In this document: positions 42,904 to 53,450 of the stretch, piece by piece | Layout: every line of letters begins with the position of its first letter | Numbering within the stretch: position 1 is the stretch's first letter | Origin: UBA1429 sp964482225 | Lineage (GTDB): Bacteria; Chloroflexota; Anaerolineae; UBA1429 | Assembly (NCBI GenBank): GCA_964482225.1 | Contig: CAYZWT010000018.1 | Location: forward strand, 16,201-80,200 | Direction of reading: 5' to 3' | DNA length: 64,000 nucleotides | Program-made: the position numbers and the translations under genes | Notes under the pieces: generated by a model | What the model was told of the DNA's origin: nothing | The model's input: the letters and a program-made list of their open reading frames with translations, nothing else | Databases searched by the model: none

Positions 42904-42912
42904 ATTGTAGCA
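42904..42912 (-). promoter_or_regulatory. Extended -10 promoter of the hydrogenase genes
   Basis: Minus-strand TGCTACAAT, with -10 TACAAT at 42909-42904. No -35 at standard spacing; TTGACT sits too close at about 5 bp. Confidence 0.5.
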
Positions 42913-42972
42913 CAGTCAAAGGCCAGAGGGCCAATGGCGCTACGGCGAGCGCCTCGCGAGCGCCGCCGCCTT

Positions 42973-42983
42973 TGTGCTATACT
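42973..42983 (+). promoter_or_regulatory. Extended -10 promoter of the ABC1/UbiB-like gene
   Basis: TGTGCTATACT, with -10 TATACT at 42978-42983, 31 bp upstream of the start codon. No -35 hexamer is evident. It is divergent from the hydrogenase promoter. Confidence 0.55.
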
Positions 42984-43013
42984 GCACAAGACACAACCGG
43001 AAGTGAGGCCGCT

Positions 43014-44711
43014 ATGCCTTTTGGGCTCTCCCTGCGCACCACATTGGCCGAGATCACCCGGGCCCGCCAGATCGCCCAGGTGTTGGCCCGCAACGGGCTG
43101 GGCTTTGTGGTGGAAAATACCGGCCTTGGGCGATTCCTGCCGCCCTGGCGCCGCCGCAAGGCCTGGCCCGATGCCCAGGCCGCCCAGCGCACCATCCCGC
43201 AACGCCTGCGCCACACTTTGGAGGAGCTGGGCCCCACGTTCATCAAGCTGGGGCAGATCCTCAGCACCCGGCCCGACATCCTGCCCCAGGAGTATATCGT
43301 CGAGCTGAGCAAGCTGCTGGATGCGGCGCCGCCCGTCCCCTGGCAAGAGATCCGGGCCAGCATCGAGGCCGAACTCGCCCGTCCCCTCGGCGAACTCTTC
43401 TCCCGCCTTGATCCTGAGCCCATCGCCGCCGCGTCTATCGGCCAGGTGCATCGCGGGGCGTTGCCCGATGGCACGCCGGTAGTGGTCAAGGTGCAACGCC
43501 CGGGCATCCGGCGCGTGGTGCAGGCCGATCTGCACCTGCTGCTGACCCAGGTGCGCTTTCTGGAGGCGCGTTCCGAGACCCTGGCGGGCTATGGCCTGGC
43601 CGAGATCGCCCAAGAGTTCTCCGAGAGCTTGCAGGCCGAGCTGGACTATACCCTCGAAGGGCGCAACGCCGACCGGCTGCGCGAGCTGGATATGGGCGCC
43701 GGCGTCATCATTCCAGAGGTCTACTGGAGCCATACCACCCGCAGCGTCATCACCAGCAGCGACCTGGGCGGCCTCAAGCTGAGCGAGAGCGAGGCGCTGG
43801 CGCAACAGGGCTATGACCCGACCGAGCTGGCCGAGCGGGTGATCGCCATCTATCTGGAGCAGGTGTTCGTACACGGCATCTTTCACGCCGACCCACACCC
43901 TGCCAATATCCTGGTGTGTGGCGATCGGATCGGGCTGGTGGATTTCGGCATGATGGGCTATCTCAGCGTGGCCATGCGCGAACGCCTGGGCGACCTGCTG
44001 TTTGCCCTGGCGCGCCAGGATGCCGAGGAGATGGTGTACATCGTCTCGCGGCTGGGCGCCCTGAGCCACGCCTCGGACCTGCAGGCCCTGCGCCGCGACT
44101 TGCAGCGCCTGTTGGTGCGCTACTATGACGTTTCGCTGGAACATCTGCCCATCGCCGCCTTTTTGGCCGATATCGCCGGCGTGACCTTTCGGCATCACGT
44201 GCGGCTGCCCGCCGATTTGACGCTGCTGGCCCGCACCATTGTGGTGCTGGAGGGCGTGGTGCGCCGCCTCAACCCCGCGCTGCGCTTGGCGAAATACCTG
44301 GAACCCTTTATAATCCGCATGGTTCGCGAGCGGGTATCGCTCCGGCGGGCGGCCGTGGATTCGGTCAAGACCCTGCGCGATCTGGAGCAAGTCCTGCACG
44401 TCATGCCCCGCCGGGTGGATCTGCTGACCGAACAGCTCGAGCGGGGCGAGTTGACGCTCGGGATTGACGTACGACGCCTCGATGCTACGCTGCGCCGCCT
44501 GGAAGCCGTGGGGAACCGCATCTCCTTCAGCGTCGTGGTGGCGGCCCTCATCATCGGCTCGGCGCTGATCCTGCTGGGCGGCGAGGGCGCGGCCATCTTT
44601 CGGCTGCCCTTTACCGATTGGGTGCTGCCCGTTCCGCAGATCGGCTTTCTCGTCGCGGGGCTGCTGGGCGCCTGGTGGCTCTTTTCGATCATCCGCTCCA
44701 GAGGTTTGTAG
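43014..44711 (+). CDS. ABC1/UbiB-family atypical kinase
   Basis: A 565-residue protein of the AarF/UbiB family, which supports quinone and other isoprenoid-lipid metabolism by an ATPase or kinase-like activity. Family-specific motifs are present: the KxGQ helix (FIKLGQILSTRPDILPQEY), the Ala-rich nucleotide loop AAASIGQVHRG, the catalytic Lys in VVVKVQRPG, Glu in the alphaC-like helix, HADPHPANI and the DFG motif in LVDFGMMGYLS. Two hydrophobic helices close the C-terminus (about residues 505-530 and 540-558), giving a membrane anchor. GAGG lies 6 nt upstream of the ATG at 43014. Confidence 0.9.
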   Translation: MPFGLSLRTTLAEITRARQIAQVLARNGLGFVVENTGLGRFLPPWRRRKAWPDAQAAQRTIPQRLRHTLEELGPTFIKLGQILSTRPDILPQEYIVELSKLLDAAPPVPWQEIRASIEAELARPLGELFSRLDPEPIAAASIGQVHRGALPDGTPVVVKVQRPGIRRVVQADLHLLLTQVRFLEARSETLAGYGLAEIAQEFSESLQAELDYTLEGRNADRLRELDMGAGVIIPEVYWSHTTRSVITSSDLGGLKLSESEALAQQGYDPTELAERVIAIYLEQVFVHGIFHADPHPANILVCGDRIGLVDFGMMGYLSVAMRERLGDLLFALARQDAEEMVYIVSRLGALSHASDLQALRRDLQRLLVRYYDVSLEHLPIAAFLADIAGVTFRHHVRLPADLTLLARTIVVLEGVVRRLNPALRLAKYLEPFIIRMVRERVSLRRAAVDSVKTLRDLEQVLHVMPRRVDLLTEQLERGELTLGIDVRRLDATLRRLEAVGNRISFSVVVAALIIGSALILLGGEGAAIFRLPFTDWVLPVPQIGFLVAGLLGAWWLFSIIRSRGL

Positions 44712-44773
44712 CGCCCTTTGCTGTCTGTTGGCGCACAGGGGCTAGAATATATGCTAGTGGGAGGAACGCGCGC

Positions 44774-45697
44774 ATGAAGATCATGGTCACCGGCGGCGCA
44801 GGGTTTATCGGGTCGCACGTGGTGGATGCCTGCATCGCGGCGGGCCACGAGGTGGCAGTCATTGACGATCTCTCCACGGGCAAGCGCGAGAATGTGAACC
44901 CCCAGGCGCGCTTGCACGTCCTCGATCTGTGCGACGAGGCCGCCCTCGACGCGGTGATGGCCCAGGAGCGGCCCGAAGCCATCTCGCACCAGGCCGCCAA
45001 GGCCAACGTGCGCGAATCCATGGTCAAGCCCCAGCTCTATGCCCGGGTGAACGTGCTCGGCTCCCTCGCGCTGCTGGAAGCCGCGCGCCGCCATGGTGTG
45101 CGCAAGGTGGTGTATGCCTCCACGGGCGGCGCCGTCTATGGCGAGCCCCGCTATCTGCCCGCCGACGAAGATCACCCCATTGAGCCGCTGGATCCCTATG
45201 GCGCCAGCAAGCACTTTGTCGAGCACTATCTCTTTATCTACCGCAAACACTTTGGCCTGGATTATACCGTGCTGCGCTATGCCAACGTCTATGGCCCGCG
45301 CCAAGACCCGATGGGCGAGGCCGGCGTGGTCGCCATCTGGGCGGCCCAGATGCTCAAAGGGGAGCCTGCCGTGGTGTATGGTTCCGGCGAGCAGGAGCGC
45401 GATTTCGTCTACGTGGGCGATATCGCCCGCGCCAATGTGCTGGCGCTGGCCCAAGGCGGCGGCGAGATCATCAACATCGGTTCGGGCATTGGCACCTCGA
45501 TCAATCAGGTGTTCGATCTGCTCAAGGCCAGCACCGGCTATGCAGGCGAGCGCATTCACGTCGCTGCCAAGCAGGGCGAGGTCTTTCGCAGCTATATCAC
45601 CAACGCCAGGGCGCAAGCATCGTTGGGCTGGCAGCCCACGGTGTCGCTGCAAGAGGGGTTGGGTCTGACGGTGGCGCACTTTCGCCAGCGGGCATAG
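44774..45697 (+). CDS. NAD-dependent sugar epimerase/dehydratase (UDP-glucose 4-epimerase-like)
   Basis: A 307-residue extended SDR. The NAD fold opens with VTGGAGFIGSHVVDACIAAGHEV, followed by DDLSTGKRENV, the HQAAKANVRESM segment, and the catalytic Ser (STGGAVYG) and YxxxK pair (DPYGASKHFVEHY). Substrate-loop features RYANVYGPRQDPMGEAGVV fit GalE-like nucleotide-sugar epimerases. The start at 44774 has GGAGG about 9 nt upstream and begins directly at the Rossmann strand; the longer upstream frame overlaps the UbiB-like gene. It likely makes an activated sugar for surface glycans, possibly for the glycosyltransferases in this window, but no linkage is shown. Confidence 0.9.
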   Translation: MKIMVTGGAGFIGSHVVDACIAAGHEVAVIDDLSTGKRENVNPQARLHVLDLCDEAALDAVMAQERPEAISHQAAKANVRESMVKPQLYARVNVLGSLALLEAARRHGVRKVVYASTGGAVYGEPRYLPADEDHPIEPLDPYGASKHFVEHYLFIYRKHFGLDYTVLRYANVYGPRQDPMGEAGVVAIWAAQMLKGEPAVVYGSGEQERDFVYVGDIARANVLALAQGGGEIINIGSGIGTSINQVFDLLKASTGYAGERIHVAAKQGEVFRSYITNARAQASLGWQPTVSLQEGLGLTVAHFRQRA

Positions 45698-45723
45698 GCC
45701 GGTGGAGCAAGGGCATAGGGCGC

Positions 45724-48411
45724 ATGGATAGCGGGCAGCCGCGCGAGGCCGAGGCCCTGCTGGCCCAGATCGCCCGTGGGATGGGGGCGCAGGGCGCCGG
45801 GCAGATCGTCCACGTAGCCGACCTGCCGCGCCGCGAGGCCGCCTACGCCCGCCCGAGCCCACCCCTTCCGGCGCCTCTGGTTGAGGCCCTGCGCGCCCTG
45901 GATATCGCCCAGCTCTACACCCACCAGGTCGAGGCGCTGGAGCGCGCCCGGCGCGGCGAGAACCTGGTGGTGGTTACCTCCACCTCCAGCGGCAAAACGC
46001 TGTGCTACAACCTGCCCGTTCTGGAGACGATCCTCCAGAACCGCGAGGCGCGGGCGCTCTACATCTATCCCATCAACGCCCTGATCAACGACCAGTTCAA
46101 GACCTTGGCGCGCATGAACCTGTCCCTCGGCCACGAGGCGGTGGGCATGGATCGCTACACCGGCTCGGTCAGCTCGGCCAAGCGGCGCGAGATCCGCGCC
46201 CGCCAGCCCAACATTCTGCTCACCAATCCCGAATTGCTGCACCTGAGCCTTTTGCAGTGGCACCATCTGTGGGCGCCCTTTTGGCGCAACCTGGCCTATA
46301 TCGTGGTGGACGAGATCCACACCTACCGGGGCGTCTTTGGGGCCAACGTGGCCTATCTGTTCCAGCGGCTCGTGCGCATCGCCCGCCACTATGGCGCCGA
46401 TCCGCGCTTTATCTGCTGCTCCGCCACCATCGCCAACCCCCAAGAGTTGGCCGAACGCCTCACCGCCCAACCCTTTGCGGTCGTCTCGCGTGAGGGCGCG
46501 GCGCGCGGCAAAAAGCTCTTTGTGCTCTGGAACCCTCCTTTGAGCGAGGATGGGGGCGCCAATGTGCGCCGCTCCTATGCCCAGGAATCGGTGGACCTGA
46601 TGCGCCAATGCCTGCAAGCCGACCTGAACACCATCGTCTTTACCCGGGCGCGGCGGCTGACGGAGCAGATGGCGCGCCTGGGCCAGGATACCCTGGCGCA
46701 AGACCTGCCCGAAGAGGGGCAGGATGGCGCGGGCCAACCGATCACCTCCTATCGGGCGGGCTATTTGGCGCAAGAGCGCGAGACCATCGAGGCGCGGCTC
46801 AAATCGGGCGAGCTGCGTGGCGTCATCACCACCAACGCCCTGGAGCTGGGCATTGACATCGGCGGGTTGGATGCCGCCATCATCGCCGGCTACCCGGGCA
46901 CGATCATGTCCACCTGGCAGCAGGCCGGGCGGGCTGGGCGCCGGGGCCGCGATGCCCTGGTGTTCCTGGTGGCCTCGCAGAACCCGCTGGATCAGTACTA
47001 TGTGGCCCACCCGGAGCGATTCCATGCCGAGCCCCATGAGCGGGCCGTGGTGGATCTGGCCAACCCCTTCATCCGCCTCAAGCACCTGCTGTGCGCCGCC
47101 AGGGAACTGCCCTGGCCCGCGCACGAGTTGCGCCAGGCGCCCGCCGACCTGCGCCATGTCCTGGCCCAGCTCTGCTCCCAGGGGTTGTTGGCAGAGCAGC
47201 GCGGTTCCGATGGTGAGACGCTGCTGGCATACCCAAAAGAGCGCAAGGAGATTCACATGCAGGTCTCGCTGCGCTCGGCGGGCCAAGAGACCTATCGCAT
47301 TCTGGATCATGAGCGCAACGAGATCGGCTCCATCGAGCCGCCCAACGTCTTTCGCGAGACCCACCCGGGGGCGATCTATCAACACAGCGACGGCGACTAT
47401 CGGGTGGTGGCGCTCAATCGCGGCCAGCGAACGGTGCACGTGCGTCCCGAATCGGCGCCCCACTATACCCGCTCGCGCAGCACCTCGAGCCTGCGCGTGG
47501 CGGCCGAGTACGCCGCGCGGCCCCTGGGAGACGGCCTGTCGGTGGCCATCGGCGAGGCGCAGGTGACCGAGACCGTGCGCAGCTTTCAAGAGCTGGAACT
47601 GGGCAGCAACCGCATGGTGCGCCGGATCAACCTGGATGCGCCCCTGGCGGTGCGCTTGCAGACCACGGCTCTTTGGATCGCCCTCCCGCCCGATCTGGAC
47701 GCCGCTATGGAGGGCGATACGCCCGAGGAGCGCCGGGAGCGCCTGGGCCAGGCGCTGCACGCCGCGGAACACCTGCTGACCGGCCTGCTGCCGCTGTTGG
47801 TGATGTGCGACCGGCGCGATGTGGACGGCCACCACGATCTCGCCCCGCCCGACCTGCACGGCAGCGCCCTGTTCCTGTATGACGCCTATGAGGGCGGGAT
47901 TGGCCTGGTCGAGGCGGCCTATGACCGGATCGAGGAACTGCTGCGCATGGCCCATGACACGGTGGCCAACTGCGCCTGCCTGGATGGCTGCCCCTCTTGC
48001 ATCCAATCCAGCGGGTGCCGCCTGGGCAACGAGAACCTGGACAAAGGGGCGGCCATCCGGCTGCTGCGCGCGCTGCTCCGGAGCATCGGCGCGGGCGCAC
48101 CGGCGGCCCCGGCGCGCCGCGACGTTGGCGCGGCGGCCCATTCGGACCAGAGTATGAGGCGCGCCCTGGAAGAGATGAGCCAGCTCACCCGCCAGAATCG
48201 CCTGGAGGACCACATGGTTGCGGCGGCGCCCGAGCGCCCCCCGGAGTGCCAGTTCGGCGAGGGCGACCGGGTGCTGCACAACGTGTACGGGCGCGGCGTC
48301 GTGCAGGGCTCGCGCCTGGAGGGCCCGGCCGAGCAGGTGACGGTGCGTTTCGCCCAGCGCGGCGGCGTCGTCAAGACCGTGTCAGCGGGCCAACTGCGCA
48401 AGCAGCCATAG
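45724..48411 (+). CDS. MrfA/Hrq1-type DEAD/H helicase with C-terminal Tudor-like domain
   Basis: An 895-residue superfamily 2 helicase. Motif I (TSTSSGKT, Lys91), Ia (IYPINALINDQ), II (VVDEIH, Asp196), III (CCSATIANP), IV (TIVFTRARRL), V (TNALELGIDIGGLDAAI) and VI (QQAGRAGRRGRD) are all present. The DUF1998-type zinc site follows as CACLDGCPSC (Cys 750, 752, 756 and 759), the metal site used by MrfA in mitomycin-damage repair. The last 55 residues (GDRVLHNVYGRGVVQGS, then VTVRFAQRGGVVKTV) look like the small Tudor-like domain at the end of UvrD/PcrA helicases, here fused to an MrfA-type enzyme. A role in DNA repair is inferred from the family. Confidence 0.88.
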   Translation: MDSGQPREAEALLAQIARGMGAQGAGQIVHVADLPRREAAYARPSPPLPAPLVEALRALDIAQLYTHQVEALERARRGENLVVVTSTSSGKTLCYNLPVLETILQNREARALYIYPINALINDQFKTLARMNLSLGHEAVGMDRYTGSVSSAKRREIRARQPNILLTNPELLHLSLLQWHHLWAPFWRNLAYIVVDEIHTYRGVFGANVAYLFQRLVRIARHYGADPRFICCSATIANPQELAERLTAQPFAVVSREGAARGKKLFVLWNPPLSEDGGANVRRSYAQESVDLMRQCLQADLNTIVFTRARRLTEQMARLGQDTLAQDLPEEGQDGAGQPITSYRAGYLAQERETIEARLKSGELRGVITTNALELGIDIGGLDAAIIAGYPGTIMSTWQQAGRAGRRGRDALVFLVASQNPLDQYYVAHPERFHAEPHERAVVDLANPFIRLKHLLCAARELPWPAHELRQAPADLRHVLAQLCSQGLLAEQRGSDGETLLAYPKERKEIHMQVSLRSAGQETYRILDHERNEIGSIEPPNVFRETHPGAIYQHSDGDYRVVALNRGQRTVHVRPESAPHYTRSRSTSSLRVAAEYAARPLGDGLSVAIGEAQVTETVRSFQELELGSNRMVRRINLDAPLAVRLQTTALWIALPPDLDAAMEGDTPEERRERLGQALHAAEHLLTGLLPLLVMCDRRDVDGHHDLAPPDLHGSALFLYDAYEGGIGLVEAAYDRIEELLRMAHDTVANCACLDGCPSCIQSSGCRLGNENLDKGAAIRLLRALLRSIGAGAPAAPARRDVGAAAHSDQSMRRALEEMSQLTRQNRLEDHMVAAAPERPPECQFGEGDRVLHNVYGRGVVQGSRLEGPAEQVTVRFAQRGGVVKTVSAGQLRKQP

Positions 48412-48997
48412 GCGCCGCCCCGCCCGCGTATGCGCCTGGCGCGGTCCCATGCCGTAGATGTCATCGAGGCATACGGGCGCCACGCTGGCGAAACGGGTGC
48501 CACACCCGTGAAACGGGCGTCATAATCCCCAGACCTCGCCGCACTCCAAGGATTCTTGCCAACATACCCGGTAGGTTCGGGGCGCACGGCGTCCTTCGCC
48601 CACCCTTCGAAAGCTGGCGGCATCAACTCACCATAATCACGACTTGGTCATTGCCGCAAGTTTGAGGCTCGGCTTTCTTGACATTCTCTTTGGTTGTTGG
48701 TAAAGTAGGCGGCGGTTACGGTGGCGAATGCAAGCAAATACTTGTGCATTCGCAACTTTTTCGAGAATCAGGTAGGAATGCCCAGAGCCGGGCAACTACA
48801 TCGGAGTGTAAGGCGTGTATGCCCCGCCTTGGTCTAGGGCGTTCTCTGCCGAGAGGCGCACGACCCGCTGGGCATCCTCTGGGGGGCCAGCTTGGCCGAG
48901 CCTTTGACTCTGGCTGCCGGCGCTGTCGTGGCATACTTGCCCCCTCCTCGAAAATCGGTTCCAAGCACCACATAGGTAGACCAAAGGAGACCAAGCA
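48412..48997. other. Non-coding gap upstream of acetyl-CoA synthetase
   Basis: About 585 bp without a supported ORF. It holds a strong promoter and a terminator-like hairpin at 48678-48761 (listed separately), a GGGTG/CACCC-rich stretch near 48496-48512, and an imperfect palindrome around AAGGCG/CGCCTT (48810-48830). The acetyl-CoA synthetase start has AAGGAG at the right distance, but its own promoter could not be picked with confidence. Confidence 0.5.
48678..48761 (+). ncRNA. Possible short leader RNA: promoter followed by an early terminator
   Basis: Perfect TTGACA (48678-48683), a 17-bp spacer and TAAAGT (48701-48706) predict a start near 48713. Only about 12 nt later a hairpin begins: GCGAATGCA (48724-48732) pairs with TGCATTCGC (48745-48753), with inner pairs and a small bulge, followed by AACTTTTT. 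The product would be a terminated RNA of about 45 nt, or an attenuator for the acetyl-CoA synthetase mRNA. Confidence 0.4.
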
Positions 48998-50962
<1,965 letters not shown>

Positions 50963-50973
50963 CCTTGTCAAGG

Positions 50974-51017
50974 GGGGCGCACTCGTAGCGTAATGCGCTG
51001 CGGGTGCGCCCCTTTTT
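50974..51017 (+). terminator. Intrinsic terminator of acs
   Basis: A 12-bp stem (50974-50985 with 51001-51012, one U-G pair) with an inner 4-bp hairpin, followed by a CTTTTTC tract (51013-51017). It lies 12 bp after the acs stop. Confidence 0.85.
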
Positions 51018-51055
51018 CTGTTCGCATAATCACCTTGCTTGTGGGGAGGGTCTCA

Positions 51056-52354
51056 ATGACAACAACCGATTCGCCGAAAGTGATGAATCGCTGGCTGGTG
51101 GTGGTGGGCGCCGTGCTGGTGCAACTCTGCCTGGGCGCGCTGTACGCCTGGAGCGTGTTTACGCCCTATCTGGTCGAGGCGCCCTTTGCCTTTACCAAGA
51201 CCCAGACGCAGATCATCTTTTCCGTCTCTCTGGCCAGCTTTGCCTTTACCATGATCCTGGCGGGGCGCTGGCAGGCGCGCTCTGGCCCGCACATTGTCGC
51301 GCTGATAGGTGGCCTGGTGATGGGCGCGGGCTGGGTGGTGGCGGGTTTGCTGGGGAATAGCCTCTTTGGCTATTTCATCAATCAGATCATCTTTATCGGT
51401 CTGGTGGCGGGCATCGGCGTCGGCCTGGCCTATGTCTGCCCCATCGCCTGCGGCATCAAGTGGTTCCCCGACAAAAAGGGGCTCATCACCGGCCTGGCCG
51501 TCGCGGGCTTTGGCTTTGGCGCCCTGATCTGGATCCAGCTCGCAGGCGAGTTCGGCGGCCTGCTGGAGCGGTTCGGCGTGCTGAACGTGTTCACGATCTA
51601 TGGCATCGTCTTTGCCGTGGCCGTTGTCCTTGGCTCTACCTGGCTGGTGAACCCGCCCGCGGGCTATTGCCCGCCGGGATGGATTCCCGCAGCCGCCCAA
51701 GCGAAGAACGGCTCGCCCACCCGCTCGGGGCCGGGCATCCGCTCTGGGGCCATGTTGCGCACGCCCCAGTTCTATGGCATCTGGATCATGTTCCTGTTCA
51801 GCGCCATGGCTGGTCTGCTGGTGATCGGCAACATCAAGCTCTTTGGCATCGAGGCGCTACAGGCCAAGGGATACGCCGCCGAGCGGGCCAGCGCCATCGC
51901 CGGCATCGCTATGGCCGTGTTCTATTCCATTGCCAATGGCGGCGGGCGCATCGCCTGGGGCGCGATCTCGGATCGCATTGGCCGCAAGACCTCGCTCATC
52001 ATCATGTGCGCCGTGCAGGGTCTGGTGATGATCGCCTTTTTCTGGATGGGCGGCATCCCGGCGCTGCTCTTTATCGGCACTACGATCATCGGGTTCAACT
52101 ATGGCGGCGCCTTTGCCCTGTTTCCCACCATCACCGGCGACCTGTTCGGCACGGAGCACGTGGGTGAGAACTATGGTTGGGTCTTTACCTCCTATGGCGT
52201 AGGCGGCATCATCGGCCCCATCATGGCCGCCGGCATTCGCGATACCCTGGGGAGCTGGGTGGCGGGCTTTGTGATCGCAGGCGTGGCCTGCTTGGTCGCC
52301 GCCGTCATCGGCTCACAGCTCAAGCCGCCCAAGGTGGTTGGCGAGACGGCGTAA
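51056..52354 (+). CDS. MFS transporter, oxalate/formate antiporter (OFA) family
   Basis: A 432-residue, 12-helix membrane transporter. OFA hallmarks are the N-terminal RWLVVVGAVLVQLCLGALYAWSVFTPYL, GIGVGLAYVCPIACGIKWFPDKKGLITGLAVAGFG, PPAGYCPPGW between the halves, and GAISDRIGRKTSLI in the second half. OFA members carry oxalate/formate or other monocarboxylates. The adjacent acetyl-CoA synthetase makes acetate or a related acid a plausible cargo. The ATG at 51056 has GGAGGG 5 nt upstream; an in-frame extension to 50993 would run into the terminator. No promoter was assigned, so read-through from acs is possible. Confidence 0.9.
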   Translation: MTTTDSPKVMNRWLVVVGAVLVQLCLGALYAWSVFTPYLVEAPFAFTKTQTQIIFSVSLASFAFTMILAGRWQARSGPHIVALIGGLVMGAGWVVAGLLGNSLFGYFINQIIFIGLVAGIGVGLAYVCPIACGIKWFPDKKGLITGLAVAGFGFGALIWIQLAGEFGGLLERFGVLNVFTIYGIVFAVAVVLGSTWLVNPPAGYCPPGWIPAAAQAKNGSPTRSGPGIRSGAMLRTPQFYGIWIMFLFSAMAGLLVIGNIKLFGIEALQAKGYAAERASAIAGIAMAVFYSIANGGGRIAWGAISDRIGRKTSLIIMCAVQGLVMIAFFWMGGIPALLFIGTTIIGFNYGGAFALFPTITGDLFGTEHVGENYGWVFTSYGVGGIIGPIMAAGIRDTLGSWVAGFVIAGVACLVAAVIGSQLKPPKVVGETA

Positions 52355-52372
52355 CGCCGCATTCGGATCATC

Positions 52373-52481
52373 GCCCTCACCCGCGACCCGAGGACGGGTC
52401 GCACCCTCTCCCGTGGGAACGGGAGAGGGTCGGACGAAACCCACAGGGTTTCGTATGAGTCAGCGACGGCGGGGTGAGGGC
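52373..52481. repeat. Nested palindromic intergenic element (three hairpins inside an outer inverted repeat)
   Basis: GCCCTCACCC (52373-52382) and GGGTGAGGGC (52472-52481) form outer arms. Inside are three perfect hairpins: GCGACCCG/CGGGTCGC (52383-52402), a 12-bp stem with GGGA loop (52403-52430), and CGAAACCC/GGGTTTCG (52435-52453). The GGGGTGAGGGCTG end and the CCCTCTCCC stem also occur in the element at 17350-17453, so this is a dispersed repeat family. Confidence 0.65.
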
Positions 52482-52538
52482 TGTTGCTACAGATCAGCCT
52501 CTTCTCTACAGGGCATCATCAGAAACGCCCTCCATACC

Positions 52539-53411
52539 CTAACGCCCGCCCAGCCCCTCGGGGATGCCCGATTCGCAGGGTACGCCCGCTTGGCACAGGC
52601 CGCAGCCGTAGCCATCAAAGCCATACACATCGCGGACATGGGGGCGCGAGCGATCCAGATGGGCGCGGCAGAGGCGCTTGTCATGCCCGGCCTCGGTGAT
52701 GGCGCCCACCGGGCAACGCTTGATGCACTCCCCACAGGTTCCCTGGGCATAGAACAGGCAATAGGCGTGATGGTCGGTATAGGTGCGTGGCGAGGGCGGC
52801 AGGCTCGCTCGAACCACCACCGAGCCGACGCGCATGGCCTTGCCCACCGGCGTGATGAGCCCATCGCTCAGGCCAAAAGTGCCCAAACCGGCGGCATAGG
52901 CGGCGTGGCGTTCCGACCAGGTGGAGGCATAGACAAAGCGCTCCGAATCCACGCTTTTGAACAGGGGCGATATGCCTGGGGCAACGGCAGGGTAGCCGCG
53001 CGCGGTGAGCGCCTCGGCCACCTGCCGCTTGAGGCTATTGTTGAACTGCTCGCCAAAGACGCGCGAGCGGGCCCAGCGCTCCGCCAGGTAGAGCGCCTCT
53101 CGCCGGTTGTCGGCCTTGGTGGCCTCGGTCTGAGGCAGCACCCAGGAGACGACGGAGAGCTCGGCGGGCGGCGCCGGTTCGTCGGGGTAGGTCAGGGCAT
53201 GGATCTCGGCGGGCGTCCAATGCTCTGGCCCCACATGCTCCTTGTAGGCTGCAAAGAGAGGATCGTCGCCCTTGGCGAACCCAACCAGGGGCGCGCCCCA
53301 GGCCGGTTCGTCAAAGGCCCCTCCCAGTGCGTTCTCCGGCCCCGCACAGATCTGCCGTATCAGGTCGGTGATCCACTGCGCCAGCGTTGTATCATGACGT
53401 GCCTCTATCAT
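52539..53411 (-). CDS. Epoxyqueuosine-reductase-like [4Fe-4S] protein
   Basis: A 290-residue iron-sulfur protein. The C-terminal part has two ferredoxin-like cluster motifs: CLFYAQGTCGECIKRCPVGAI and CGLCQAGVPCESG, similar to the QueG/DUF1730 layout, and AAYAAGLGTFGLSDGLITPVGKAMRVG resembles the cobalamin-binding neighbourhood of that family. A full QueG usually continues with HEAT-like repeats that are missing here, so the gene may encode a related oxidoreductase rather than true QueG. The start at 53411 is tentative: GAGGGA lies about 12 nt upstream, and Met 24 bp earlier is an alternative. It follows the TIM-barrel gene by 39 bp. Confidence 0.75.
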   Translation of the reverse strand: MIEARHDTTLAQWITDLIRQICAGPENALGGAFDEPAWGAPLVGFAKGDDPLFAAYKEHVGPEHWTPAEIHALTYPDEPAPPAELSVVSWVLPQTEATKADNRREALYLAERWARSRVFGEQFNNSLKRQVAEALTARGYPAVAPGISPLFKSVDSERFVYASTWSERHAAYAAGLGTFGLSDGLITPVGKAMRVGSVVVRASLPPSPRTYTDHHAYCLFYAQGTCGECIKRCPVGAITEAGHDKRLCRAHLDRSRPHVRDVYGFDGYGCGLCQAGVPCESGIPEGLGGR

Positions 53412-53450
53412 CTGGTTACCATCCCTCGTTCGCATCCCATGTCTGCGAGA

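Noticed and set aside
42747..44399. Minus-strand frame opposite the ABC1/UbiB gene
   Set aside because: No motifs, and it overlaps fully with well-supported genes and both divergent promoters.
45592..48279. Long minus-strand open frame opposite the helicase gene
   Set aside because: High-GC antisense frame with no domain signatures; the plus strand has a complete helicase with all motifs.
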